NCBI RefSeq assembly: GCF_002918555.1 | Contig: NZ_PQMB01000003.1 | Span: 624,525-688,524, forward strand | Length of the DNA: 64,000 bases | From: Citrobacter amalonaticus | Lineage (GTDB): Bacteria > Pseudomonadota > Gammaproteobacteria > Enterobacterales > Enterobacteriaceae | Direction: 5' to 3' | Position numbers and translations under genes: made by a program | Notes under the pieces: generated by a model | What the model was told of the DNA's origin: nothing | Database searches by the model: none | What the model saw: only the letters and a program-made list of their open reading frames with translations | Shown here: positions 40,199-48,690 of the stretch, one piece after another | How positions within the stretch are numbered: position 1 is the stretch's first letter | How the letters are laid out: every line of letters starts with the position of its first letter

Positions 40199-40708
40199 TC
40201 ACACCAAACCGAAAGTTGCGCCAATGCCGGTCACTGAATCGACAACGCTCGACATTGCCGGGTTAGCCTGTAGACGTGCATGCAGCGCCAGCGCAGACAG
40301 TGAGAGCATGCGAATACCTGCGTTTACGCTCTCAACCATGCTGTGCTTACGGTCAGAGGTCATGCGTTCAGTCGAGACCGCACCGTTTGCCAGTTCTCCG
40401 AGTGAATTCATAGCGCGCATGACGTAGGTCTGTAATTTGTCTTTCGCCAGCTCGTTCACGGGCACACAAGGCAGACAATGAATCTGAGCCAAGAAGCCAT
40501 CGACGAGGGTTGAATCTTCGGTCAGGTCGGTCAGCAGCCACAGCTCAGGCGGCGTGAGCTGGTGAGGCTGTTCCGGGTTGAGCTTGTTACGAAGCGTCTG
40601 AACTTTGATACCGGCGCGCTCGGCCAGCTTCACCATGTTGTGACGTTGTGCAAAAGCGCGACATGCTTCGTCATAGTGAGGATGTTTGGAAATCTGAAAA
40701 TCAAACAT
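40199..40708 (-). CDS. cII: 186 CII-like lysogeny establishment activator
   Basis: 169 residues, phage regulatory CII family: N-terminal helix-turn-helix (LAERAGIKVQTLRNKLNPEQ at ~31-50) and a hydrophobic helical C-terminus. In 186, CII activates pE to make CI shortly after infection. It follows apl in the leftward early operon. Confidence 0.9.
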   Translation of the reverse strand: MFDFQISKHPHYDEACRAFAQRHNMVKLAERAGIKVQTLRNKLNPEQPHQLTPPELWLLTDLTEDSTLVDGFLAQIHCLPCVPVNELAKDKLQTYVMRAMNSLGELANGAVSTERMTSDRKHSMVESVNAGIRMLSLSALALHARLQANPAMSSVVDSVTGIGATFGLV

Positions 40709-40738
40709 GTTGCATCCTTAAAATTCACATAAAGTGAA

Positions 40739-41002
40739 TTAAGCGCCTATGACAAGTTGAAATCGGGAATGACCCAACACCTTACGCAACTGTTCTTCTT
40801 TCCATCGTGCGTAGTAAATGCGAACAGGACCGCCAGCTTTCTTGCAGCCTTTACGGATTTTGCGAGGTTCGATTGGTACACATGGATTATCTCCTGTTGT
40901 CCAACGGTAAGCGGTGCGTTCTGAAACCCCCTCAAGCTCTGCAAACTGCTGCAGGGAAACCACAGGGGCTGGGATTTTGAAGATTGCGATTTCGGAAGCC
41001 AT
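40739..41002 (-). CDS. apl: Apl/Cox-type excisionase and repressor
   Basis: 87 residues with a winged-helix/HTH: SLQQFAELEGVSERTAYRWT. In 186, Apl both represses the pR/pL switch and acts as excisionase at att. Here two sets of helically phased repeats lie exactly where an Apl-like protein would bind (41020-41076; 42729-42764). First gene of the lytic transcript. An AGAGGA site is ~12 bases upstream of the ATG. Confidence 0.87.
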   Translation of the reverse strand: MASEIAIFKIPAPVVSLQQFAELEGVSERTAYRWTTGDNPCVPIEPRKIRKGCKKAGGPVRIYYARWKEEQLRKVLGHSRFQLVIGA

Positions 41003-41019
41003 GTTGCATCATTTCCTCT

Positions 41020-41076
41020 TTGCCAATATTTGCCATATGGTTGCCAACGTTTGCCAATGTTTGCCACCAATTGCCA
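41020..41076. repeat. six phased TTGCCA repeats (probable Apl operator at the switch)
   Basis: TTGCCA begins at 41020, 41030, 41041, 41051, 41061 and 41071: one helical turn apart, same orientation, in the leader between pR and apl. Regular spacing fits cooperative binding on one DNA face. Confidence 0.85.
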
Positions 41077-41087
41077 CCAACAATCGA

Positions 41088-41116
41088 ATCCTAATGCGAT
41101 TATTCGCATTGGTCAA
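41088..41116 (-). promoter_or_regulatory. pR: lytic promoter pR with CI operator in its spacer
   Basis: On the - strand: -35 TTGACC (41111-41116), 17-base spacer, -10 TAGGAT (41088-41093). The spacer with its edge is the near-perfect palindrome AATGCGAATAATCGCATT (41093-41110), a likely CI operator. A further half-site AATGCGAT follows at ~41123-41130. The cI promoter (pL) was not confidently located. Confidence 0.8.
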
Positions 41117-41123
41117 CATGAGA

Positions 41124-41705
41124 ATGCGATTTATGGACTTTGAAAGCCAAATTTCAAACGAGGAAGTGTTAGATAGAATTTGTCAGGTCTACGGGTTCAC
41201 ACAGAAAATTCAACTCGCAAACCATTTCAATATCGCAGCCAGCACACTACAAAACCGCTATACACGCGGTAACGTCTCCTATGATTTCGCTGCATTCTGC
41301 GCCCTTGAGACTGGTGTCAATATCCAATGGATCCTTACCGGAAAAGGACCACAAAAATCTGACGAGCACTCAAAATCGTCTTATGAACTCAAATCATTCA
41401 CATTAAGTGAAGGTCGCCTCACTGATAATGGAGTTTTGAAAATCGACCCTGAGCTTTTCGAAAAACCTTTGAAAAGTGCTATCTGCGTTAAAAACGAGAG
41501 CAAAAGCTACATCACTGAGAAAGATGCGCCTTTAGCTGACGGTCTTTGGATTGTCGATGTTGAGGGCGCAATCAGCCTCCGAGAGTTAACGGTTCTACCC
41601 GGTAAAAGATTGCATGTGGCAGGAGGTAAAGTACCGTTTGAGTGTGGGATTGATGAGATAAAAACTATTGGTCGAGTGGTGGGTGTATACAGCGAGGTTA
41701 ACTGA
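41124..41705 (+). CDS. cI: 186-type CI immunity repressor
   Basis: 193 residues from MRFMDFESQISNEEVLDRIC (186 CI is 192). The N-terminal HTH (QKIQLANHFNIAASTLQNRY) and the C-terminal oligomerisation domain ending GKVPFECGIDEIKTIGRVVG follow 186 CI closely. The C-terminal part is not a LexA-type protease domain to my eye. Starts at 41118 or 41133 are also possible; none has a strong ribosome site. The stop overlaps the int start (TGATG). Confidence 0.9.
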   Translation: MRFMDFESQISNEEVLDRICQVYGFTQKIQLANHFNIAASTLQNRYTRGNVSYDFAAFCALETGVNIQWILTGKGPQKSDEHSKSSYELKSFTLSEGRLTDNGVLKIDPELFEKPLKSAICVKNESKSYITEKDAPLADGLWIVDVEGAISLRELTVLPGKRLHVAGGKVPFECGIDEIKTIGRVVGVYSEVN

Positions 41706-42727
41706 TGGCCGTCCGTAAAAATCCGGCTGGAGGGTGGATTTGTGAAATCTATCCTAATGGGGCAAAAGGCAAACGCATCAGAAAGAAGTTTGCCACCAAA
41801 GGTGAAGCGCTGGCTTTTGAACAGCACAAAATACAGCACCCTTGGCAAGAAGAAAAAGAAGACCGCCGTTCTCTAAAAGAGCTTGTCGATTCCTGGTATA
41901 GCGCGCATGGAATCACCTTAAAGGACGGCGAAAAACGGAAACTTGCTATGCACCATGCTTTCGATTGCATGGGCGAACCGTTAGCTCGCGATTTTGATGC
42001 GCAGATGTTTTCCCGCTATCGAGAAAAACGGTTAAAAGGCGATTACGCCCGTTCAAACAGGGTAAAAGAAGTATCACCTCGCACGCTTAATCTTGAGCTG
42101 GCCTACTTTCGTGCTGTTTTCAATGAGCTTAATCGACTCGGGGAATGGAAAGGGGAAAATCCGCTGAAAAATATGCGCCCGTTCCGCACGGAAGAAATGG
42201 AAATGGCCTGGCTCACGAAGGAACAGATTGCAGCGCTTCTTGATGAGTGCAAACGACACGAACACCCTGATTTAGTATCTGTCGTGAAAATATGCCTTGC
42301 GACTGGTGCTCGTTGGTCTGAGGCCGAAGGGCTCAAAAAATCACAGCTCTCAAAATATAAAATTACCTACAACTACACTAAAGGTAAGAAGAATCGCACT
42401 GTGCCTATCAGCAAAGAGCTTTATGAAGAATTACCGGTTAAAAACAAAGAGAATGGTAGTTTATTCCAGAATTGCTATGGCGCTTTTCGTTCGGCACTGC
42501 AACGCACTAACATTGAGCTACCTGCCGGACAACTTACCCATGTGTTGCGGCACACCTTCGCCAGCCACTTTATGATGAATGGTGGTAATATTCTCGTATT
42601 GCAGCGTGTGCTCGGCCATACCGACATCAAAATGACGATGCGATATGCTCACTTTGCCCCCGACCATTTAGAGGATGCTGTTAAACTCAATCCACTGGCG
42701 ACGAGTGGCGATAAAATGGCGGTGTAA
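41705..42727 (+). CDS. int: tyrosine integrase
   Basis: 340 residues. Catalytic residues: R203 (GARWSEAEGL), likely K226, H279/R282 (HVLRHTFASH), H305 (LGHTDIK) and nucleophile Y314 (MRYAHFAPD). N-terminal arm-binding and core-binding domains precede. P2/186-type. Coupled to cI, so it is made in lysogens from the same transcript; excision control then needs Apl. Confidence 0.95.
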   Translation: MAVRKNPAGGWICEIYPNGAKGKRIRKKFATKGEALAFEQHKIQHPWQEEKEDRRSLKELVDSWYSAHGITLKDGEKRKLAMHHAFDCMGEPLARDFDAQMFSRYREKRLKGDYARSNRVKEVSPRTLNLELAYFRAVFNELNRLGEWKGENPLKNMRPFRTEEMEMAWLTKEQIAALLDECKRHEHPDLVSVVKICLATGARWSEAEGLKKSQLSKYKITYNYTKGKKNRTVPISKELYEELPVKNKENGSLFQNCYGAFRSALQRTNIELPAGQLTHVLRHTFASHFMMNGGNILVLQRVLGHTDIKMTMRYAHFAPDHLEDAVKLNPLATSGDKMAV

Positions 42728-42728
42728 A

Positions 42729-42764
42729 TGGCAAATATTGGCAAACGCTGGCAAACATTGGCAA
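42729..42764. repeat. four phased TGGCAA repeats beside the attachment site
   Basis: TGGCAA begins at 42729, 42739, 42749 and 42759, exact 10-bp spacing, the inverse orientation of the TTGCCA set at the switch. They lie between int and attR, right for an excisionase (Apl) or Int arm-site. Confidence 0.85.
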
Positions 42765-42818
42765 ACTAAGTCAATGTTTAATAACGCAAACTATTGATTT
42801 TCGGTTGTTCTGGTAGGA

Positions 42819-42866
42819 ACTCATAATCGCTTGGTCGCTGGTTCAAGTCCAGCAGGGGCCACCAAA
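42819..42866. repeat. attR: attR: right copy of 48-bp attachment core
   Basis: Exact copy of 11160-11207. This is the displaced 3' part of the original ileX (anticodon loop to CCA and AAA). Not a functional tRNA, since the 5' half is missing. Confidence 0.96.
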
Positions 42867-42941
42867 CACCGCAAGGGCTGGCGGGGAGTTACCCACCAGC
42901 CTGTATTTTCCGGGGATATGCCGGGGATATTCCAGAAAGGT

Positions 42942-42968
42942 AACCATAGTGATTTATGGTTATTTTTT
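42942..42968 (+). terminator. probable original ileX terminator
   Basis: AACCATA/TATGGTT stem with T6. It lies 75 bases after attR, where host ileX transcription would have ended before the phage integrated. Confidence 0.7.
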
Positions 42969-44344
42969 GACCGCCTACACCTCATTTTTTTCTCAAATTC
43001 ACTTCAACAGCATTATTTGCCACATCAACTGAGTGAGCATCACTCATAAAAAAGGTATTTAGACGGCTAAACAGCTATACGGGGAGGGGGTGGTGTAATC
43101 GCTGTAGCCCGCAGCGCGCGTGACGGCCCGCTTCATCGATTTTTGCATCCGCGAAATTAATACTGGAGGTAACGAACCAGGCATTAAGGGCGGCTAACTG
43201 ATGAACAAATAGCCCTTTCGTCTGGAGTCTCAGCCTCAATGATTAGTCACAGGAGGCGGGGTTATGGTGAGTTTTGACAAGCTATAAAAAAGGCTGGCAC
43301 GGCTTACAGCTTAGCAGGTACGCAAAAAGGGTACGCACGTCTTTTTTGCGTACCCGGTTTTTCACTGCGCAATCTGATGAATCACCTCGTCAATCCCTGC
43401 TGAATAGCGTTTCTGATGCTTGTCACGCTGCCAGCGAATTGCTCGCAAAACCCTGGCATTTCTAAGCATGAGAATGGCTCGTGAAACGTTGTGTTTTCTA
43501 ACCATTTTACTGGCTTGCGCATCAGTTTTGATGTTGCCGCTGTCCCCCGCGGATAACACGAGAAACCTTAGGAATTCTTAGGGGCTGGCTGGAGGTCACA
43601 AATGCCGCGATCCCTTCGGACTTGTACCCGCCAGGCGGTATGCGTCGATGAGTTTTTCGCGTTTTACCGACTCCGAATTCGCACTTTTTCGGAGTTTTTT
43701 GCGCAGAATTCGCAGTTTGTTTTTTTTTGCGAATTCGCAGCTTTTTGCGCCGATTATTTATCTTTGACATCGTCTTTTTTTCTCCCCACGGACGCAGAGT
43801 CTGAGTTAAAAAAGTGCGAGTGGCTTCGGTAAACCAGGCGATCAGTGGCGGCTCAAGTCTGAGTGCCACGTTAGTTAATAAAACAGGTTAATAATTATTA
43901 AAATAACCGAAAATGTAGATAATCAATATCCGATAGATAACAAACAATATCGAACCAATAATTTACATTATCCTGAATGACTTTCTCTGGTTATCTCGGT
44001 GCACAATCCCTTCAAATATTCTATCATTACATTGGGCTGTTCACGATTGGCGGCCAGCATCTCACCCGAAAGTGAGCCTCATAAAAATCCATGGTGATCG
44101 ACAAAGAAAAATGCTTCAGAATTTAAAGACCACTTATATTCTTCTTTTTTTAATTCCAAATTACTGCATTTATGAATTTTTTGATGTTTCACGATTTCAC
44201 TTTTCGCATTAATTTCTTATATAGATTCAAATAATACATTCACATGCCTGTTATTTTCTGGCTTACAATAAAATCATTTTGGGACTTACTAGCGGCTTAG
44301 GTTATAGGATTTAGTTACCTCATTAATCAAAAGGAGTTTATATA
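42969..44344. other. non-coding, relic-rich stretch between attR and hcp
   Basis: No gene can be supported. Visible: a strong hairpin GGTACGCAAAAAG (43317-43329)/CTTTTTTGCGTACC (43341-43354); three copies of GAATTCGCA (43675, 43706, 43731) in T-rich DNA; two overlapping - strand frames (43522-43869 and 43362-43559) with basic translations that could be halves of a decayed gene; and an AT-rich block 43870-44330 just before hcp, typical of H-NS-bound horizontally acquired DNA. Confidence 0.6.
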
Positions 44345-44827
44345 ATGGCTATTCCCGCATATTTATTTTTAAAAGACGACGGCGGCGCGGATATCAAAGG
44401 TTCGGTTGATATCCAGGATAGAGAGGGAAGTATAGAGATCTTATCTTTTGGTCATGGTCTGCATATACCGACAGACAGTGGGACCGGAAAGCTCACCGGC
44501 ACCAGGCAACATGCCCCCCTTAACTTCCAAAAAGAGTTCGACTCTTCCAGCCCGTATCTTTACAAGGCTATTGCCACCGGGCAGACACTTAAAAGCGCAG
44601 AATTTAAATGGTACAGGATTAACGACGCCGGGCAGGAAGTTGAATACTTCAACATGTTGCTTGAGAACGTGAAGGTCGTTAGCTCCGCGCCACATATGCT
44701 CGATATCAAAAACCCGGCGACCGAAAAACATAATCATCTTGAAAACGTAGCCATGCGGTATGAGCGGATTACCTGGAAATACTGCGATGGCAACATTCAG
44801 TTTTCTGATGCGTGGAATGAAAGATGA
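44345..44827 (+). CDS. hcp: Hcp family type VI secretion tube protein (orphan)
   Basis: 160 residues, single-domain Hcp1 family: MAIPAYLFLKDDGGADIKGS.., GKLTGTRQHAPL, and the C-terminal ITWKYCDGNIQFSDAWNER shared by enterobacterial Hcp. Hexameric rings form the inner tube and carry small effectors in the lumen. AAGGAG lies 8 bases before the ATG. No other T6SS core gene is near, so the apparatus must be elsewhere. The stop overlaps the next ATG (ATGA), so Hcp and effector are coupled. Confidence 0.94.
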   Translation: MAIPAYLFLKDDGGADIKGSVDIQDREGSIEILSFGHGLHIPTDSGTGKLTGTRQHAPLNFQKEFDSSSPYLYKAIATGQTLKSAEFKWYRINDAGQEVEYFNMLLENVKVVSSAPHMLDIKNPATEKHNHLENVAMRYERITWKYCDGNIQFSDAWNER

Positions 44828-45303
44828 TCCGGTGCACCTTCCATCTTAATGGCGGGCAGCTATCTACATTAAGTTGCCCGGGCGTGGGTTTCTTCCCGGC
44901 GTACTCAGGAAATGCAGGGCCACACAGGAATAACCCTGCCTCGATTACAGTAGTAAAAAAAGGGCCATTGCCGCCCGGTCTTTACTACATTGTGACGCGC
45001 CAAAGAGGCGGACTTCACTCCCGCTGGCGGGATATGGTGCACGGCTTAGAGAGCGGCTCAGATCGCGATCTATGGTTTGCGCTTTATCGCCAGGATAGCC
45101 AAATTGATGATATCTCATTCATAGACGGTGTTGAGCGGGGTAACTTCCGTTTACATCCTGCGGGTAAATCGGGCATTAGTGATGGCTGCATTACGCTGCC
45201 CAGCCATGCAGATTACGCGATCTTACTTGAAGCTTTATTAAGCACACCATCAGTTATGGTTACGGCTCAATTAAAAGCGTTCGGCACAATACAGGTGTAC
45301 TGA
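44824..45303 (+). CDS. Tlde1-like (DUF2778) L,D-transpeptidase-fold T6SS effector
   Basis: 159 residues. The end of the catalytic domain is explicit: FRLHPAGKSGISDGCITLP with His111 and Cys122, the HxnSxGC pattern of L,D-transpeptidases. The N-terminal FFPAYSGN..RNNP and LPPGLYYIV are DUF2778 hallmarks. Salmonella Tlde1 of this family attacks target peptidoglycan by carboxypeptidase and D-amino-acid exchange activity. No signal peptide, so delivery by Hcp fits. Sits between hcp and a membrane protein with overlapping stops/starts. Confidence 0.88.
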   Translation: MIRCTFHLNGGQLSTLSCPGVGFFPAYSGNAGPHRNNPASITVVKKGPLPPGLYYIVTRQRGGLHSRWRDMVHGLESGSDRDLWFALYRQDSQIDDISFIDGVERGNFRLHPAGKSGISDGCITLPSHADYAILLEALLSTPSVMVTAQLKAFGTIQVY

Positions 45304-45569
45304 TGAAACCGGCAACACATGTTTTTTTATGGCTTTCTGAACTGCTCGCCCTGACAGTGGTTTACACCCTGCTTTGTTACTTCATCCCTGATGAAGAGCT
45401 TATGGCGTGGTATGAGGAAAACTATGGATTCATACAGGAAGTGCACTGGAATGACGGGTTTTCACTGATTCTGTATTTTCTGGCTATAGCCATCACTACG
45501 CTTGCGATCTGGTTTATTGCTGCTGCCAGACAAAGGAAGTGGAAGAAATCACAGGGTGAAAACACATGA
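45303..45569 (+). CDS. putative immunity protein for the DUF2778 effector (Tldi1-like)
   Basis: 88 residues with two transmembrane helices (about 7-28 and 53-75) and an acidic, aromatic ~24-residue loop (PDEELMAWYEENYGFIQEV) expected in the periplasm, where the effector acts. Start overlaps the effector stop by one base (TGATG). Identity as immunity protein follows from the place, size and topology, not from sequence recognition. Confidence 0.72.
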   Translation: MKPATHVFLWLSELLALTVVYTLLCYFIPDEELMAWYEENYGFIQEVHWNDGFSLILYFLAIAITTLAIWFIAAARQRKWKKSQGENT

Positions 45570-45884
45570 CGTTTGCAACACAGTGTCCAGGCTCTGCCAA
45601 CGCATTGCTTTGTGACGAATAAAAGAGAGCGATATGGAACCATTGATTGTGCTGGAGGAGTGATCTCTCAGTCATCTTGCACAGGAAACTGATAAAGTCG
45701 GAGCATGCCTCCGGCTTTATCAGATTGGGGGAACTGAGGTCGGTCACTCAGTTGGTATGCTGGTTTATTTAATGTAAAAGAATAAAATATCTGTATAAAA
45801 TCATGCCACTGGCAATCTGCATCAACTCTCCGGGCAAAAAGGGTCAAGATGAGCATTTCCCCGGCATAATACAGGGATACAAAA
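45570..45884. other. intergenic region with a strong hairpin
   Basis: No gene. Contains the near-perfect stem CTGATAAAGxCGGAG/CTCCGxCTTTATCAG (45689-45723) with a short loop but no T-run, so it could be an RNA-stabilising or Rho-region structure behind the T6SS cassette, and the promoter of the SorC-type gene. Confidence 0.6.
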
Positions 45885-46871
45885 GTGGATAGAGATCAAA
45901 CAAACAGCAGCCTGTTCAATGATGATCCCGTACTTCATGCAACATGGCTGTACTATCAGGAAGGCAAAAGCCAGACTGAAGTTGCAGCCATCATGGGGGT
46001 ATCCCGCGTCACGGTTGTCAAATACCTGCAAACAGCCCGGGAAAATGGCCTGGTTCATATCAACCTGGATGTGAATGTCTTTGGATCTATCAACGCCGCT
46101 TTGCAAATTCGCGATAAATTCAATCTCCAGAGAGTGATCATCGTGCCTGATGGCGAACATGCCGGAAAACGTGATGATACAAAGCTGATGCGTACTCGTC
46201 TTTCACGTGCCGGTGGCATGTATCTGAATCAGGTGATTGAGAATGGTGATGTGCTGGGGGTTGCCTGGGGAAGAACAATCCATCAGATGAGCAAAACCAT
46301 GACGCCGAAGTCATGTAAAAATGTCACCGTAATTCAGATGCTCGGTTCGATGCCCTCTCAGCCAGACCTGACAATTATTGAATCCTCATCGCAAATCGCT
46401 TACAAGCTTTCAGGCCGTGTCGCCTCGCTTCATGTTCCCGCCGTGGTATCAAGCGCCAGACTGGCAATGGAGTTACAGGCAGAACCTATTATTCGATCGA
46501 ATTTTGACGTTCTGACGCGTTGTACGAAAGCCTTTTTCGTCGTGGGTAATGCTCTTGATGAAAATCCCCTTATTCGGGTGGGCGTGCTGAATAAGAAGGA
46601 AATGCAGGCGTATCGGGATTTAGGCGCGGTAGGTGTCATTTGTGGCCGCTTTTATGACAAGGAAGGGATGCCCGTCGTGGCTGATGTTGACCAGCGTATT
46701 CTGGGAATAAGTCTGGCTCAGTTAAGGCAGATTGAACGGAAGATCTTCCTTGCTGGTGGAGAAAGAGGCTATGACGCGACGCTGGGTGCCCTGCTGGGGG
46801 GATACGTCACAGACCTGATTGTTGATGAAGGAACGGCAGAGTTTTTGCTGGCGTGTGAATTACCGCAGTAA
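45885..46871 (+). CDS. SorC/DeoR-family sugar-responsive regulator
   Basis: 328 residues from a GTG at 45885 (GGGA 10 bases upstream). N-terminal HTH (KSQTEVAAIMGVSRVTVVKY, ~28-47) and a large SorC sugar-phosphate-binding domain with GVAWGRTIHQM and DLGAVGVICGRFYD. Convergent with the mtnK operon; palindromes in the mtnK promoter are plausible targets. Likely inducer: a phosphorylated deoxypentose of this pathway (inference). Confidence 0.88.
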   Translation: MDRDQTNSSLFNDDPVLHATWLYYQEGKSQTEVAAIMGVSRVTVVKYLQTARENGLVHINLDVNVFGSINAALQIRDKFNLQRVIIVPDGEHAGKRDDTKLMRTRLSRAGGMYLNQVIENGDVLGVAWGRTIHQMSKTMTPKSCKNVTVIQMLGSMPSQPDLTIIESSSQIAYKLSGRVASLHVPAVVSSARLAMELQAEPIIRSNFDVLTRCTKAFFVVGNALDENPLIRVGVLNKKEMQAYRDLGAVGVICGRFYDKEGMPVVADVDQRILGISLAQLRQIERKIFLAGGERGYDATLGALLGGYVTDLIVDEGTAEFLLACELPQ

Positions 46872-46882
46872 AAGAATGAACA

Positions 46883-46911
46883 ACTGCCCCATGTTGATAT
46901 GGGGCAGTATT
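46883..46911. terminator. bidirectional terminator between sorC-like and transporter genes
   Basis: ACTGCCCCAT(46883-46892)/ATGGGGCAGT(46899-46908), followed by ATTTTATT. Serves convergent genes. Confidence 0.8.
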
Positions 46912-47916
46912 TTATTGATTAGCGGCGATAATAAGAACAATACCCACAATGTATGAAATAAACATAGTCAGCAGCAGTTTATTGGTTCCGGCTGGCGCAC
47001 TGGCAAATTCTCTCCAGATGAATACCCCCCAGATCACGGCAATCATCGTTGCCCCCTGTCCCAGACCGTAGGAAATGGCATAACCCGCCTGACCAGACGC
47101 AATCAGACTAAATGCCAGACCAACACACCAAATCATACCACCCAGCCAGCCGCAAACATGATCCCGTAAGCTCCCGGAAAAATACATTTTCCCGTTGACA
47201 GGTTCTCCTGAAATAGGCTTTTTCATGACCAACGTATTAAGGACAAAGTTCGACAAAAACAGCCCTACGGCAAACAGGACAAGTGCTGAGTACGGCGTCA
47301 TCAGACCGCTGACGGGCTGGCTGAAATTGTCAGACATGGAGTCAGCCAGGAAGCGGAAAAACCATCCCATGATGATACCCGCCAGAATGGCAGTGATGAG
47401 ACCTTTGTTACGACGGGATTTATCCGCCTCCTGCGTGACACGACCATAGGCTATCGCGGTAAAAATAATGGCGACCACGACGCAGGCGACACCGAGGAAC
47501 AGAATGAGCGGATCGCCCTGCGGATTGCCGATATAGGTGGTGATCACACCCAGAGCCAGTGCCAGCCCCACACCCACAGGGAAGGCTACCGCCATACCGG
47601 CAAGATTAATAGAAGCCACCAGAAGAATATTGGAAATATTGAAGATAATCCCTGCGAGTATTGCCGACATCAAACTACTGCTACTCGCCTGCTGAATATC
47701 AGGTATAAAGCTACGACCGGCTTCGCCCATAGAACCCAGAGTGAAGGCAAATAACAAAGAACACAGCAATAATCCAATTGAATAATCCCAATAGAATAGA
47801 GGAAACTCCCATTTTTTATTGCTTACAAGTTTTGTTGTATTCGCCCATGAACCCCAGCATATCATGGTAATAAAACACATTATTATGGCGACAGCATACG
47901 ATTCCACGATAAACAT
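46912..47916 (-). CDS. GRP/DMT-type sugar transporter
   Basis: 334 residues, about ten transmembrane helices, with the family start ..CWGSWANTTKLVSNKKWEFPLFYWDYSIG and repeated halves. GRP/RhaT-type carriers move neutral sugars with H+. As last gene of the mtnK-mtnA-aldolase operon it probably imports 5-deoxyribose, 5-methylthioribose or a parent compound. A 23-base perfect hairpin (ACAGCCATTC/GAATGGCTGT, 47972-47994) in the gap before it may tune its expression. Confidence 0.82.
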   Translation of the reverse strand: MFIVESYAVAIIMCFITMICWGSWANTTKLVSNKKWEFPLFYWDYSIGLLLCSLLFAFTLGSMGEAGRSFIPDIQQASSSSLMSAILAGIIFNISNILLVASINLAGMAVAFPVGVGLALALGVITTYIGNPQGDPLILFLGVACVVVAIIFTAIAYGRVTQEADKSRRNKGLITAILAGIIMGWFFRFLADSMSDNFSQPVSGLMTPYSALVLFAVGLFLSNFVLNTLVMKKPISGEPVNGKMYFSGSLRDHVCGWLGGMIWCVGLAFSLIASGQAGYAISYGLGQGATMIAVIWGVFIWREFASAPAGTNKLLLTMFISYIVGIVLIIAANQ

Positions 47917-48018
47917 AAATAACTCCTTGTGGTAGTTATAATCAATCGTTGTGGACAGAGGGGGTAACAGCCATTCCGCGAATGGCTGTCATATTTTTTA
48001 ATTAAAATAAAGCTGTAA

Positions 48019-48660
48019 TTATGCTTTCAAACCATACGTTTTGAATTTTTCAAGAACGATGGTCATTTCGGCTTCAGACAGCACGGGAACATCATGATGT
48101 AATCCGCCACATTTGATGTATAAATCAGCCAGTGTCTCGGTTTCACCCGCCAGCCACAGCGTCTTTTCCAGCGTGACGTCCATGGCAAGCATGCCGTGGT
48201 GCTGCATAAGCAAGGACTTACTTTCTCCGATCCCTTTAGATACACCGTCGGCCAGTTCAGGGCTACCAAAGGTATAATAGGGAATACAGGGAATATGATC
48301 CGTCCCCGTTACCGCCACCATATAATGAATTGCCGGAATTGAATGATTATGTATTGCCACAGCCGTGGAATTCACCGCATGCGTATGTATGACAGCATTC
48401 AATTCTGGCCTGGTTTTATAACACGCCAGATGAAACAACCATTCACTTGACGGTATTTTATTCGCTTCAGATACTCCCTTATCGTCAACAAAGACGATCA
48501 TGTCTGGAGTCATCTTTGAATAGGCAATTCCACTCGGCGTAATCAACATGCCACCAGCATATCTGGCACTCACATTACCTGATGTTCCTTGATTAAGGCC
48601 TGAAGCATTCATTTCCCGACAAGTAGAAATGATATTTTCTGCTAACTTGATCCTTTCCAT
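48019..48660 (-). CDS. class II aldolase, DHAP-shunt type (5-deoxyribulose-1-P / MTRu-1-P aldolase)
   Basis: 213 residues, fuculose-1-phosphate aldolase family. Zinc ligands HTHAVN (~H92/H94) and QHHGMLAMD (~H155), and catalytic Glu in SSEWLFH (~73). In the DHAP shunt of E. coli ExPEC (Ald2) and Rhodospirillum, it splits 5-deoxyribulose-1-P to DHAP and acetaldehyde, or the methylthio analogue to DHAP and methylthioacetaldehyde. Follows mtnA after 30 bases. Assignment by partner genes; sequence alone would allow fuculose-1-P. Confidence 0.85.
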   Translation of the reverse strand: MERIKLAENIISTCREMNASGLNQGTSGNVSARYAGGMLITPSGIAYSKMTPDMIVFVDDKGVSEANKIPSSEWLFHLACYKTRPELNAVIHTHAVNSTAVAIHNHSIPAIHYMVAVTGTDHIPCIPYYTFGSPELADGVSKGIGESKSLLMQHHGMLAMDVTLEKTLWLAGETETLADLYIKCGGLHHDVPVLSEAEMTIVLEKFKTYGLKA

Positions 48661-48690
48661 TCCTGCTCCTTAACAGCAGTGGCAGTCGCT

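Noticed and set aside
42819-42863. Second tRNA-Ile2 gene after the prophage
   Set aside because: Only the 3' part from the anticodon loop; it is attR.
43522-43869. Basic 115-codon - strand frame (lysine-rich) after attR
   Set aside because: Low-complexity translation of T-rich repeats and overlap with another frame; treated as relic DNA, not a gene.
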